Origin: Harmothoe impar
Lineage: Eukaryota; Annelida; Polychaeta; Phyllodocida; Polynoidae
Assembly: GCA_947462335.1 (NCBI GenBank)
Contig: OX381713.1
Coordinates: 19,832,381 to 19,896,380 of the forward strand
Direction of reading: 5' to 3'
DNA length: 64,000 bases
A program made the translations under genes and the position numbers. The notes below the pieces were generated by a model. The model searched no databases, was not told where the DNA came from, and saw only the letters and a list, made by a program, of their open reading frames with translations. Position 1 is the first letter of the stretch. Every line of letters begins with the position of its first letter. Shown here one piece after another: positions 10,564 to 21,923 of this stretch.

Positions 10564-10854
10564 CTCTCATACAAGGGTCGGGCGCTGCTGGACTATAATA
10601 GATGAGTCAAGGACCGTTCTACTGAGGGTCAGGCAGGCTAAGTCGGACATTCAATGACAGGTAGGTGTTTGACAACCTTGCTTGAAAGTCTGGACAGCAT
10701 TGACAGACTGGGGCATAAGGATCTCGCATGGTCAGACTTTCAAGCAAGTTTTGCTAAAGTCGCGTTATTGAATGTCCGACCTAGCCTGACCCACAGTAGA
10801 ACGGTCCTTGACCCGTCTATTATAGTCCAGCAGTGCCCGACCCTTGGCTGAGAG
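10564..10854. mobile_element. 291-bp foldback palindrome
   Basis: An almost complete palindrome centred near 10709. CTCTCA / TGAGAG are the outer ends. Then CAAGGGTCGGGC (10572) pairs with GCCCGACCCTTG (ending 10846). GGACCGTTCTACTG pairs with CAGTAGAACGGTCC, GTCGGACATTCAAT pairs with ATTGAATGTCCGAC, and CTTGCTTGAAAGTCTG pairs with CAGACTTTCAAGCAAG. Only about 40 central bases are unpaired. It looks like a foldback MITE nested in the 9.4-kb element. No clear target duplication was found. Confidence 0.8.
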
Positions 10855-11053
10855 CAGTTTAAGCGCCATTGGGTGTCTCTGATATTTGCCTCTGTGTAAG
10901 ATGAGAAAAAAAAGTCTGTTGAAAGACTTTATTTCAAGCCAGAAAACTGTAATTAGCTTTCCAAGTTGTTTATTTAACAATATCTTAGCCTAGCAAGCAG
11001 CTGTCAGATGTCATCTAAGAAAAAAATGTGAGCTGTTAATAGATTCAAGAGAA

Positions 11054-11764
11054 ATTAGTTTACAAATAGCCCGTGTAAGTACGCCCATGTCTTGCTTATT
11101 TCTCATAGGGTTGTAAGATAGTCACATCATGATGCACATCATCATAAACGCAATCATGATACCTTTCATTGTAAGTAGACTCGCCTCTCTGCCCTCTCTT
11201 TTAGAGAGGGCAGAGAAGCGAGTCTCACTCTTAAAAAACCCTGCCCCTCCCCCCCTCCCCCCCTCCCCCCCCATGCATCTTAAAGAGTGCCCCCCAGAGT
11301 GCCCCTCTCCCCCCCTCCTAGAAAAAAAGAGCCGTATTTTTAAATTATTTTTTAGCAAGCTTTTTCAGCTTGCTTTTTTTTTCTTTTTTTAAATTTATTT
11401 ATCCATCAAAATCTCAAGTGACTTATTTTGAAAGCCAACCTAGTAGTCACGTGACCCCCTTAAGTAGGTCACTTCCCGTCACGTGACCTATTTGAATTTC
11501 CCGCCAACATGGTGGTCACGTGACCCTCTTAAGTAGGTCACTTCCGGTCACGTGACCTATTTGAATTTCCCGCCCAAAGGTCACGTGACCGGAAGTAGGT
11601 CACTTCCGGTCACGTGACCTATTTGAATTTCCCGCCAAAAGGGAGGCCTCTCATTGGCTGCTTTTGAATTTCCCGCCAAAAGGGAGGCCTCTGATTGGCT
11701 GCAGGTCGATTGAGTAATAAACAGTACTTAACTATAGTCCCGTTCCGATACATACTATACTACT
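11054..11764 (-). repeat. Right terminal inverted repeat of the 9.4-kb element
   Basis: Reverse complement of 2338-3051. It ends in CATACTATACTACT, followed immediately by the CGCCTG target duplication. It carries the mirrored hairpin, C-rich tract, GTCACGTGAC sites, TTTCCCGCCAAA sites and ATTGG boxes. Confidence 0.9.
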
Positions 11765-12064
11765 CGCCTGTTACCGATAGTAGTCCTCATAGTACTTCCT
11801 GCCAACCTGCCACAGGCAGCTTTCTACACTGTCTTAGTGCCACGTGAGAAACTAATTCTACACCTCAGACTCTCACTTCAGAGGATAACTTTGTCAATAG
11901 TTTTGGATGTTGAGTGTTTGCGATACTATACAGATGCAATAAACAAATACGAAACCAAGGAACAATGTTTAGGTTTACAGATTTAGTTGGAAATCATCTC
12001 TTCTAGCCATCTTCAAAACATCAGACACTGATACAACTGTACAGGAAGAAAATGTAGTTTTACT

Positions 12065-12340
12065 CATCACACAAAAACGTAGTTGATATAAGCAAATACA
12101 CAAACAGTTCACTTCTGTTTGCTTTTTGCAAAACAATGAAAATACAGAGGTCTAGCAGCATATACAATTACTATTGCATATAAAATAATTGGTAGTCATA
12201 CATGCAGGTGGCAGAAATAAACAAAGGTAATTTGAGTCACTGCCTGATGACTTCATCATTTGGCCGTTCCCCAACAGGTAGTTGCTACAATATCAGCGTC
12301 TAGTCCCACTGTTTACAAACATTCAGCACGATACATTGTT
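12065..12340. repeat. Repeat with an inverted half (partner 14100-14345)
   Basis: Bases 12068-12252 are the reverse complement, diverged, of 14104-14271 (shared ACAATGAAAATACAGAGG, AAATTACCTTTGTTTATTTC and GCATGTATGACTACC). The following 12268-12340 is in direct orientation with 14276-14345 (TTCCCCAACAGGTAGTTGC, ATCAGCGTCTAGTCCCACTG). One half has therefore been flipped relative to its neighbour. No gene is recognised in either copy. Confidence 0.7.
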
Positions 12341-14099
12341 AGCAGGTATGTTGGGTGTTTATTACTACCACTAGGTGGCAGCCCAAACTGGACGCTGTTT
12401 ATTTACATGTTTCGGGCGACCATGTTTTGTTTCCGGCTTCTCGCTGTTTCGTCCTTAATCCTCCCTAGGGGGCAGTGGTTCCTCTGTCCATGCTCCAGAT
12501 GTACCTGTATAATGAGGAATAATAAGAGAAGTAACAAGGCTTTTCATCTCTCTCTTCTCAAAACTATAGCCGAAAATGATTAACATTGCCATGTGAAATT
12601 TGAAGCCCCAGGGGGGATTGGGTGACTCCACCATGTGTTCAACTGGTACTAACTGTATTCCCCCTGATCACGAGCACCCATTTTAACCAAATCTTGTGTC
12701 CGAGATTAGGATACATGTGGAGTGCTTGTATAAGTGGGTTGACCTAGACATTCCTCGGTGTACCCCTAATGCTGGGTGTCTAAGCTCATATCCATCCCAA
12801 GCCATGTATCTCCTTATACATTTGTGCAGTTTAGTTAGGTAGAAGAGAGTATCAGCCTTGAAGATTTGTTAAAGGGGCAAGATTGCTGCCAGTCCAAGCA
12901 AGAGTATAGTACCATGGGGTGTTACTGGCAGGGGGTATTGCTGGCACCCTGGCAGCGTTGTGTGTATTTCTTGCTAGCCAAATCAACTTAGGATGATAAT
13001 GATAATTCGAGACATGTTGGGGACTTACCACCTTCCGCTAAAAGACAATAGAGTTTGGAAATCAACTTTGTGGTGAGGATAGTTCCCTTTGAAATTATGA
13101 CCATTGGTCATTAAGATTAAGATTGGCATACTTATGGGCTTTACTAAGATGTAAGATGAATTGAATCCAAGTTCTCAGCTTCATCTGCATGAGTTCTCAT
13201 GAACCTTAAGCAGAAGCCCATGGCTAATCTATGTCCTCTGTCTGCTAGATCAGTCCTTTATGAACTTGATCTAAATGCCTCCAAGATGGCGGGGGTACAA
13301 GTACTACCAACAGATTTGTGCTGTTGTGAGTATTACTGGCACCCTATCATGCCATTGCCCTATATGGTTAAAATTAACATGGTGTGAATCAGTTATTGAT
13401 TAGAACTTCCTTTGGCATTGCATTGTAGATTCAAATGTTTGGTTCATACATGCACAGCCATTCGCTTAGTAATTTGGACTCTTTGGGTATCCAAAACAAT
13501 GTTCAAAAATGATTGCGCTGCAATTGTGTGAGGTCTAGGTCTGTGTTTGAGTTTATATCATTGACATTATGGGTGTGGGAATTCAGTCTCTTACTTTCAT
13601 ACCTTCATGGATGACACATGATTATGTGTCCCTGACATGTCCAGTTTATATTTTTGCAAATACAAATGGCCTTTTCGAAGGAAGCACAAGGGTGCCAGTA
13701 ATACTCTCAGCCATGCCAGTAGGCCTAATACCAACAAAATCTTGAATCATTACAACATAAATATTTATATGGCAATATACATCATTACGCCCTTAACTGA
13801 TGGGAAATGTGATGAAGACCTTACTCAATGGATAGGTAAAGAAAAATTTGCAAAAAAAAGATCTCACAGAAATCCCACCAGGGGGGAAAACTCCTCAGGG
13901 TGCCAGGTTCGGTCAATTCTATTCTACCAAGAATATCTCTTAATTACTTGGGATTATATTAGTTTGATGTCTGATGATATGATAGAAGCAAAGAAATCAA
14001 TACCTCATACTGCTAGATTTTGATTTATTGATATTTGTGGACAGAACACCCTCAACTATGGCCGCGAATGGTGCAACCCCCATTTTTATGAAAAATTGA
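12341..14099. other. Intergenic, no gene seen
   Basis: AT-rich sequence with scattered GTTACTGGCA / GGGTGCCAGTAATACT motifs (12900-13350, 13690-13710), which recur in both orientations and may be remnants of a transposon. The longest frame (13637-14023) has no recognisable domain and no splice or codon-bias support. Confidence 0.5.
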
Positions 14100-14345
14100 A
14101 CACAGCGACTCAAATTACCTTTGTTTATTTCTGGGACCTGCATGTATGACTACCTATTGTTTCATATGCAATAGTAATTGTATATATGCTGCTAGACCTC
14201 TGTATTTTCATTGTTTTGCAAAAAGCAACCAGAAGTGAACTGTTTGTATATCTGTTTATATTATGTGTGATGGGCATTCCCCAACAGGTAGTTGCTTTGG
14301 CTACAATATCAGCGTCTAGTCCCACTGTTTACAAACATCCAGCAT
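14100..14345. repeat. Repeat partner of 12065-12340
   Basis: Second copy of the unit described at 12065, with the first ~170 bases inverted and the last ~70 direct. Confidence 0.7.
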
Positions 14346-14824
14346 TCAACATGCCAACCAAACTTCTCAAATGTTTAGAGGAGATGGTCTGGGACATAAT
14401 CAATCCATAAAAATGAGTAGTCATAGGTGAAACCAAGGAGCCATGACTGATTAAGGAGAACAACACAAAATTAATTAATTATGTTTTTTTAATATTTTGC
14501 AAAACAGAAGAGAGAGTTGTCAACAATCTAAGCTATATGTACATAGGATTATAAGACACTCTTCACATTCAAAATAATAATCAATTCATAGATAAACCAA
14601 TACAGTTGGGGACATATTCAAATATTTTCTAGTCAGCCCAGACAGGTCATAATCGAGTAAGGCATGGCTTTGGGACAGTAGCAAAACATAGTGATAAGAT
14701 GTGTAGCATGCCATAGTCTGACATTTAAAGGGTTAATAAATGTGGGTTTAGACATAATATACAACTTACTTTTATCATGGTTTTAGGTATTTTCATTTTT
14801 TGCCACCAGGTGCCGTATGCATAG

Positions 14825-15365
14825 GGCTCAGTCTCACGACTTTGTAACAATTGGATCGTCTTTGACTGGGTGACGTCTTTGACCGGGTGATGTCTTTGAC
14901 CGGGTGACGTCTTTAACCGGGTGACGTCTTTGACCGGGTGACGTCTTTGACCGGGTGACATCTTTGACTGGGAGGCTAGAAAAGGTCTTTTTTAATCTTT
15001 AATTTTTTTCTCATATCTCTACTATTTGTAAAAATATGTCCATAACACTTTGGACAGTGTAGCTCTTCAAATTCCACATAACGTAGAAAGTGAAGTCTTT
15101 GACCGGACAGAGGAAAAAATATAACATTATGCTATAATGCATGTAAAAGGGGCTACATATAAATATAAAAAACTTTAAATCAATTTCATTTCATATAGTG
15201 TGAAAATATCCTTTGACTTTTTCAACCAATTCATTACTATATAGGTCTAACATGCTATAATAACGTTTCCCAGTCAAAGACGTCACCCGGTCAAAGACGT
15301 CACCCGGTCAAAGATGTCACCCGGTCAAAGACGATGCAATTGTTACAAAGTCGTGAGACTGAGCC
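14825..15365. mobile_element. 541-bp foldback element with tandem-repeat arms
   Basis: Terminal inverted repeats begin GGCTCAGTCTCACGACTTTG and run about 28 bp before the first mismatch. The element is flanked by ATAG on both sides (14821-14824 and 15366-15369), possibly a 4- or 5-bp (CATAG) target duplication. Inside each arm, a ~18-bp unit GTCTTTGACCGGGTGAC is tandemly repeated, about seven times on the left (14858-14972) and four times, inverted, on the right (15268-15332). No open frame. The structure is that of Foldback-type DNA transposons. Confidence 0.85.
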
Positions 15366-15570
15366 ATAGACCCTGGCATACCCCTTTAAATAGATGAATA
15401 CATATTGCTAGTAAAATAGTGGTTTTCTTTCTCTAGTAGGCCTACAATCCATTTGTATTTGTTCACAAATGCTTGGTTTCCTTTCGTGGTTACGATTCGT
15501 AGTAGGCCTACTGCTGGAAGAGAGTTGAAACCAGATACTCTGGCTCTGGATCATGAGCCCACAGTGCTAA

Positions 15571-15678
15571 CCCAGTGGGCACAGAACATTGAATCAACAT
15601 TGATAAATGGTTGTCAACATTGATTCAATGTTGATTCAACGTTGATTCAACATTGAACAGAATTGTGTGCCCACTGGG
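15571..15678. mobile_element. 108-bp MITE with CCCAGTGGGCACA ends
   Basis: Perfectly inverted CCCAGTGGGCACA / TGTGCCCACTGGG ends enclose repeated TTGATTCAACATTGA motifs. Elements with CAGTGGGCA ends are common non-autonomous DNA transposons in aquatic animals; the superfamily is not certain. No clean target duplication was found. Confidence 0.75.
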
Positions 15679-18101
15679 AAGCACTACCCTACCCTGAACG
15701 AGGTGACATGAGGAATATCCAGATACAACAGTACATTGACAATACTTGCACCCTGCATGCACCCTAATCTCGGACACGAGATTTGGCTGAGCTGGTTGTT
15801 GGTAGGCAGGAGGACTGGTACCAGTGGAAATGGCGCTGTACACTGATCATCTAAATTCTTGGAACGTTAGAAATGAGCCAATATAACTACCAATAGTTCA
15901 TCTTATAGGCCTAGTGTCACTGGTATCCTTCATCAAATTCATCAGGCACAATTTGTAACATCAAAACCGTCCACCCAATGGCCTTCAATTGTCAAAGCAT
16001 GGATTATCTTATGGAAGATACAATGCTGTCCTGCATAGACTTGAGAGAAGGGCCCTAGGGTTAGTAACTAAGACCAGGTGATCACTGATGTGTTTATACC
16101 AGACTAATTTCAACGTCTGACAACTTCAAATGACCATGCAGGACGTTCGGGGTCGTGAAATGCGGGCCCCACCCCTCCGAGTGCATTAAGCAGACGTTCA
16201 AACATTCAGCTCGTGAACCTTTGTCTATTTATTGTATATAAACCTGGGGTGGGTCGTATTCCACCATGAAAGTTTCTTAGTTGTACCTTATATCAGTATG
16301 AAAGTTGGGTTTAGCCACTTTGGTTTATCCTTGTAAAGCACCAAGTAACTTGGAGCGTGTATATGAATCTTTTTTAATCTCTACAGTATATATGCATTTG
16401 TTCACCCTAATGTCTGATATGAAAAAAAGTGGTGAGATGTAAGTAGTCCTTTCTCACGTATCACAGAAACACATTAATTGCTAGCCTCCCCTTCCCTAAA
16501 TGCTTCGAGTGTTAGTATTGTGAGTGGGACCCTAGTATTTCTTCCCTATTTTGGGAATTTCTTATTATTCTCATTTTCCAAGATTTTAGCAAACCTTTGC
16601 TCAGGTAGAACAAGTTTCCTCTTACCTTAGTGGCATAATAAACTGTCTGACCTCAGGAAATCACTTTTTAACCACAATATCCAATAATTTTGTGAGTCAT
16701 CCTGATGACCCAAAAGTCGATGTGGCAATTCACAAATACTTCCTGGTACTTTCAACATTAAACAATTTAAATTTAAAGATTCGACCTACCTACCCTTATT
16801 TTCCCGACCATGTTGCCTGAAACCCCACATATTTCAATCAATTGTAAATCATTTTTTTAATGTTGTATGTGGGTGTTGTGTATGTGTCTGTGTGTAGTGC
16901 ATGGGTGATGCGGACAGCCTATGTACTCAGCTGATAGCTGACTATTAAGGGTCTACCATAGATGTTGGGTGTAGAGGGAGACCAGTGTGTAGGAGGCAGA
17001 TTAGGGCAGAAAGCCTGGATAACAATCCAGGGGGATGCGCACAGATAGATATAATCTTAAACCCATGTTTACATCATTCTTTATGATGCAGACCTCCTTT
17101 AGATATGATACAGTGTAGAGATCTACAGGTCAGGACTGCATAGCTCTTAGCCGGGGAGGGATAAACTATATATCAGTCTCAGGCCCCGACTGGTATGAGT
17201 CTGGGAAAACTCATATTTAAAAAAACTTGTTTGACTAACTCTTCAGGAGTTGACCGATCAAATCCTGTACACCATTTCCTGTGTACATCATGACAGGAAG
17301 TTACAATCTAAATATAGCAGTTCCACCAGTCCCATTTAGAGCCCTTGCGGTGGAAAAGGGTACTGGTTGAGTGAGTCTGGCCATATATAGGATCATAGTA
17401 AAGCGCTTCCATGTCTCAGAAAGAATCCTGCTCTAAATAAATGTGCTTAGACAATTTTTACTATGTGCATGCAGAGGCGTATGAAGCAAACCTCTATTGG
17501 ATTCGGGGGGGGGGGCACTCCAACCAGCTTTAAGCATCAGCTTTATGCATGATGGTACATATACACACTTATTATTAGAAAGGTCGTTTTTGAGCCCCTT
17601 TTTAGCCCCAATTATTCCTCTGTTGGAGAGGTAAGATTTGAGAATTTGGTTTATTATATAACTCTTGGCAAAGGAAATTGAGGGGGGAACACATTCAGCC
17701 ACCCCCTCCCCCTCTGTGATTGGGAGAGGAACCAGGCTCCCCTGTGCCCCCCTATTATAGGGACCCTGGGCCGAGGAGGAACCCTGGAAAAAAGGGTCAA
17801 CGGTTAAATCAGGGAAACTCTAGTAGTCTCCCTGGTTAACTATATCAAAAGTAACATGTACTAACATGAGGATCTTATCTCTGCAGGGATCCAGGGCCAA
17901 GCGTGCAACACAAGGGGAATGGTGCCGTGTTTGATAGATGTTAAAGAAGATAACATGAGTAATGCTGGCTTAGGGTGTACTAGATAAGACAAGACGAGGC
18001 TGAGTTTGACCAGGGGGTTATGGAGTACGACCACGTGCTGTTCAAAGCATGCCCACATACCTGAGATGCAACTGTGTGATGTATGCCTCTATACTCACCT
18101 G
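15679..18101. other. Intergenic, no gene seen
   Basis: No supported coding region. A half copy of the GACCTACC...CCTGAAAC MITE lies near 16780-16835. G-rich runs occur near 17505. Short frames lack domains. Confidence 0.5.
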
Positions 18102-18951
18102 CACTGTAAAAAATAGATGTACTTTTTACAGATTACCTCTGTAAAATTTAACGCTGATTCACCGTTATTTGGAATACAATGAAGCACCGTAAATATCAGC
18201 CATTTCACAGTGGATCCTTGTTAAATGCTAACCTGGTTTGGATAACAATGATTCAACGTAAATTCATCTTCTGATGTCAAATCCCAGAGGGAGCCACATA
18301 TAGTGGATCTTGCCATAGATAGGTGGCCTGGTTTGTAAGAAGATTTTTCTGGAGAGTGTGAGCCCTTCACGTGGAGTATATATGTTGAAATAATGGTAAT
18401 TTTCAATTAATCTATATGTGTGACAATTTAACAATTCAATCTTGTGATAGGTTTGACAAAATACCATGATCACTTGATAATATCCAGAAGAAAGTAGCTG
18501 TCTGGATCTATACACCTATTTTGTGGTAATATACTATGCATATATCCTCACATCTGGAAATTCTGCTGTGTATCAATCCTATAGAGTAAAACCTCTTGTA
18601 TAGGCCAGGGCTAGTATGCAAGTCAGATTGTCAGTGGTGCGTATAGGATAAGGACAAAGTCAAAGTATGGCTTATCCGTAAGTTTTTAGATGTATGCTAC
18701 AGTAACTAAAGTCACCATAATCAGACTCCCTGTGAGGCTTATCATATATTTGAATACTGTGAATCCATTAATGCTGATTTAACGTTAAATTAACAGTGAT
18801 TCAACGTAAAATGAACAGTGATTCTGTGTAAAACGAACAGTGATTCTGCGTAAAATTAACGGTGACCGTCACCATTAAAAAAACGGTGAAAGTCATGTCC
18901 CAAAAGTTGCCGGTGATTCAACGTCATTTTGACGACATTTTTTTTACAGTG
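18102..18951. mobile_element. 850-bp element with CACTGTAAAAAA inverted ends
   Basis: Begins CACTGTAAAAAATAGATG at 18102 and ends with a T-run then TTTACAGTG at 18951. Subterminal and internal motifs such as AACAGTGATTCAACGTAAAAT are repeated in tandem near 18790-18870 (about 23-24 bp period). ACCGTTATTT and CGGTGAATCA motifs occur on both strands. No transposase frame. A partial relative lies at 32325-32480. No target duplication is evident. Confidence 0.7.
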
Positions 18952-19703
18952 TGAACTACCCAGGTAAGGAGTTACTCACACCTAACTACAAACACACATA
19001 ACCAGGTCCTGTTTGTGAACTCAAGATTGCAGTCCTGTTATACAGGTCTAATAGTCAATATTACTTCTGCGTACAGAAAACTTACAGTAAACTAACTCCT
19101 AATCAATTCAGACTTGACCCTATTGTTCTAAGAATAATGAATGTTCATTATTAAGCATAATGATAAGGTGATATGAGTGGAACAACCATTGCATAAGTAC
19201 TTGAAGGTCAAATAAAAGATGTGTTGACTCTGATAATAGTTGCACATAAAACCACCTGATGGGGCAACCAATGCTAGTTTGGTATGCTGCAGTGGCCACC
19301 ACAAGCCAGAGCTACTATCAATACTTCAGACATCTATTGCATGCCATACAGCTTTGATTCTTTATAGAAAGGTCCACTATTTCTAACTAGTATGGTTATT
19401 GAAAAAGATTTTCTAGTGAACTTACCTGCATAAGGCTGGGCACTAACTGTCTGAGATATGGCAATGCTTACTACAACATATAGCTAGGTCTATGATATTG
19501 GCATCAAATTTGATGTACCGTATCATCGCTTTTTGGCAACCCAGCGCCTATTCTTTTGGATACCATGTTCCAATGGGTAATAATGACACTCCACTTGATA
19601 CCTTTACGGGACCTTTATTCTTGTAGGTAGACAAATCTGCCTTGGCTTATGATTATATATTGAGGATGTGTGATTATCCCTCTGCAAGGTATAAAGTTCC
19701 AAC
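18952..19703. other. Intergenic, no gene seen
   Basis: AT-rich sequence without a recognisable gene, RNA or repeat. Confidence 0.5.
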
Positions 19704-20066
19704 TACACTGATAATCCTAGGCTCCCTATACGCCCAACCTCTCAGTCACTAGTGCCTAACCTAGTTAGTCATTTTTTGGCTCCCTACACGACCAACCTAG
19801 GTCAGTTATTATTGTCAGATTGGTCAGTACTGACCAACCCACCTTAGTCTTTTTATTTCCAGGGGGAGCCACTGAGTGGTCATGACAGGTGGCCCCAACC
19901 AGTGGTATACAAATAAAACACATCAATGATGAACCTAGGTTAGCCACTACTGACTGACCCCTCGGTCATTTTTGAATATAACTTTGCCATTGTGACTAAC
20001 ACTCATATGACCAACCTAGGATAGTCTGTACTGACTAACCCTTTCAACCTATGGATTTTCAGTGTA
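19704..20066. mobile_element. 363-bp MITE with TACACTGA...TCAGTGTA ends
   Basis: Left TACACTGATAATCC and right GGATTTTCAGTGTA are imperfect inverted repeats. The interior repeats ACCAACCTAGG and CAGTACTGACTAACC in both orientations. The outer TA pair may be a Tc1/mariner-type target duplication. The right end abuts the decayed MFSD6-like last exon. Related ends occur at 35579-36273 and near 35383. Confidence 0.65.
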
Positions 20067-20352
20067 GATGGATTCCAATATTTCGCCCCTGCCAGTTCCT
20101 TATGACTTATTTAAAGCTGGAAAATAACTGCAGATAACCTCATGTAATTAAGGATGACAACGTCTACTGTACTGTAATAGTTACTGTGACAACACTATAT
20201 AGTATTAAGTTTGGCCCGTGCCAAAGCCTATTCCATAGAAGTGGCATGTAACGTTCCGATCAAAGCAGTGGCATATATGCTTTGGTAAAATCATCAATCA
20301 CATGTTGTACCATAAGACATCACTACAACTTGAAGTAAAAAGTAGAAGGTGT
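20067..20352 (-). pseudogene. Decayed 3'-end copy of the MFSD6-like gene
   Basis: On the minus strand, about 20210-20350 resembles exon 6 of the MFSD6-like gene (28547-28782). Shared stretches include CAAAGCCTATTCCA, ATCAATCACATGTTGTACCAT and ACTTGAAGTAAAAAGTA, but there are internal deletions. Bases 20067-20125 resemble its last exon (GGATTCCAATATTTCGC, AGTTCCTTATGACTTATT). The next 200 bases (20353-20560) resemble the intron adjoining exon 6 (28803-29000). The copy therefore arose by genomic duplication, not retroposition. The intervening intron is shortened and the frame is broken. Confidence 0.75.
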
Positions 20353-21923
20353 TTTCAATTGAGACATAGTAAGATTATGGATTGTGCAATCAGACCATTT
20401 TTGGTCTGCCATCTCACCATCGCCCCCTGGTGAAAGACACACACATTACACAACCCCAACATCTGATTCTCTGCACTGCACTGCCCTCTGTACACCAACT
20501 CATACAACACTTTTCCCTCAGGCCGATTGCCTCACTTACTTCCTCTATGTTTTTTACACCGGTGGCTCTGGTGGTCCCTTATTCAAAAAAAGGCCCTATC
20601 TTGATTGAGTCTCCCGTACTGTACCAGCGAGATAAAGTACAGGAATGTAGAGTTCAGCGTTGGAAAAAGGGCCCAATCTTGGAAATCAGCCTAGAGAGAA
20701 AGCGTGCAACATTAGTTATGCTATTTCCAGTGTATCCCCAGTTGATATGGTAAAGATGACATAATAATGTTATCAGGTCTATCAACTATAATGAAATCCG
20801 CTTTTGAGCAATATCAAGTTGGTATCTGCCATGTGTGTTCTTACATCCACTACCGTGATATATCTAAAGACCTAATGAAATCTAGGAGTTAATACATGTT
20901 GTACATGGTTCAAAAGTAGAATGCCCGAACCTCAAGCTATTTGAAAATCCACTATGCACAGAAACTAATAATTATTATTCTGGGATGCTCTTGATTTGGG
21001 TTATTTCTACTGATAAGAGGCTACTTCGGTACATCGGTGCTGCTCTTTTGAGGGTAATTATTTTATATTTACATAAAACCAACACTCCACCTCTTGCCGT
21101 TATTGTACTTTATTTGAAAGTAGTCATGCAACTTCATGGACAAACTGTTGTTGTCAGTATAGACAAGAGATGACAACATTTATGAAAATGCCACATAAAA
21201 ACTGGCAAGTTGATTTTATGTTTTGGCTCTTTTCATATTTCCATCTTACTCTAAATCACAACAAATTGTACTGCATGTACTTGATCATGTAGACATTTTG
21301 ATGAAAAACAAAGGCAATTTAACAAGCTCTTTACCAATACTCGATTACCCCACCTACCACGGCAAACTTCGGAGTTGATACATTCTGAGCAAATTCTGTG
21401 TTTGGGAAGATAGCTATCTTCATTAACTTTTAACAATGCTCATATATCACAATTTATATCATTTAGACTCGCCCTGCCCATTCGGTTAGTGTATACCTTA
21501 AAGTTCTCTGGTTACAGCAGTCTTTGTGAAAACATGCAGGACAATGGCAATGTCCTTCTAAAATGCCACCAGTCCAGCAGATTCACAGGTGTAGCAGGAC
21601 CGAATGTCCAGTCACATTTTGTGATATTCTGAACTGGAAGAATTCAGTAGGGCTTCTAAAGCTGAAATATGTATGTCAATATATTGTGTAAAACTATATA
21701 TCCATCAGCCATAAATGATTACAATTAAAATGTATTTTTAATGGACAAAACTCTTCTATACTTAAAATGCCGGAATCATCAGATATGTGGCTATCCGGTC
21801 CTCCAAAAATGTAGCCGGTCCTTCAACATTGAAAATTTGCAGGACCGAATGTCCTGTGGGATGAAAAAGTTTTTGCAAAGACTGTTACAGTGTCTATTAT
21901 GTTTCTTTACAGCCATAAGTTCA
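20353..21923. other. Intergenic, with a duplicated intron fragment
   Basis: 20380-20540 matches 28880-28985 (CCCCCTGGTGAAA, ACACACATTACACAA, ACACCAACTCATACAAC). The 123-codon frame at 20382 is an accident of this repeat. At 21360-21400 (minus) there is a short piece (CTCAGAATGTAT...) resembling the Cys-Ser-Glu-Cys tail of the BTB gene at 21950-21975. GCAGGACCGAATGTCC occurs at about 21593 and 21838. Otherwise nothing is recognised. Confidence 0.5.

Larger units (their letters stand above)
2332..11770. mobile_element. 9.4-kb non-autonomous Polinton/Maverick-like element with 6-bp target duplication
   Basis: The element proper is 2338-11764 (9427 bp). Both ends read 5'-AGTAGTATAGTATG inward and belong to inverted repeats of about 714 and 711 bp. 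The 6 bases outside each end are identical (CGCCTG at 2332-2337 and 11765-11770), a perfect target-site duplication. Long inverted repeats, 5'-AG termini and 6-bp duplications are the published hallmarks of Polintons. Autonomous Polintons are 15-20 kb and carry protein-primed DNA polymerase B, integrase, ATPase, protease and capsid genes. None is visible here, and no frame exceeds about 130 codons. I infer a non-autonomous derivative. Another long-TIR DNA transposon class with 6-bp duplications is the main alternative. Confidence 0.75.

Noticed and set aside
20382..20753. 123-codon plus-strand frame
   Set aside because: It lies on a fragment duplicated from an MFSD6-like intron; no domain or splice context.
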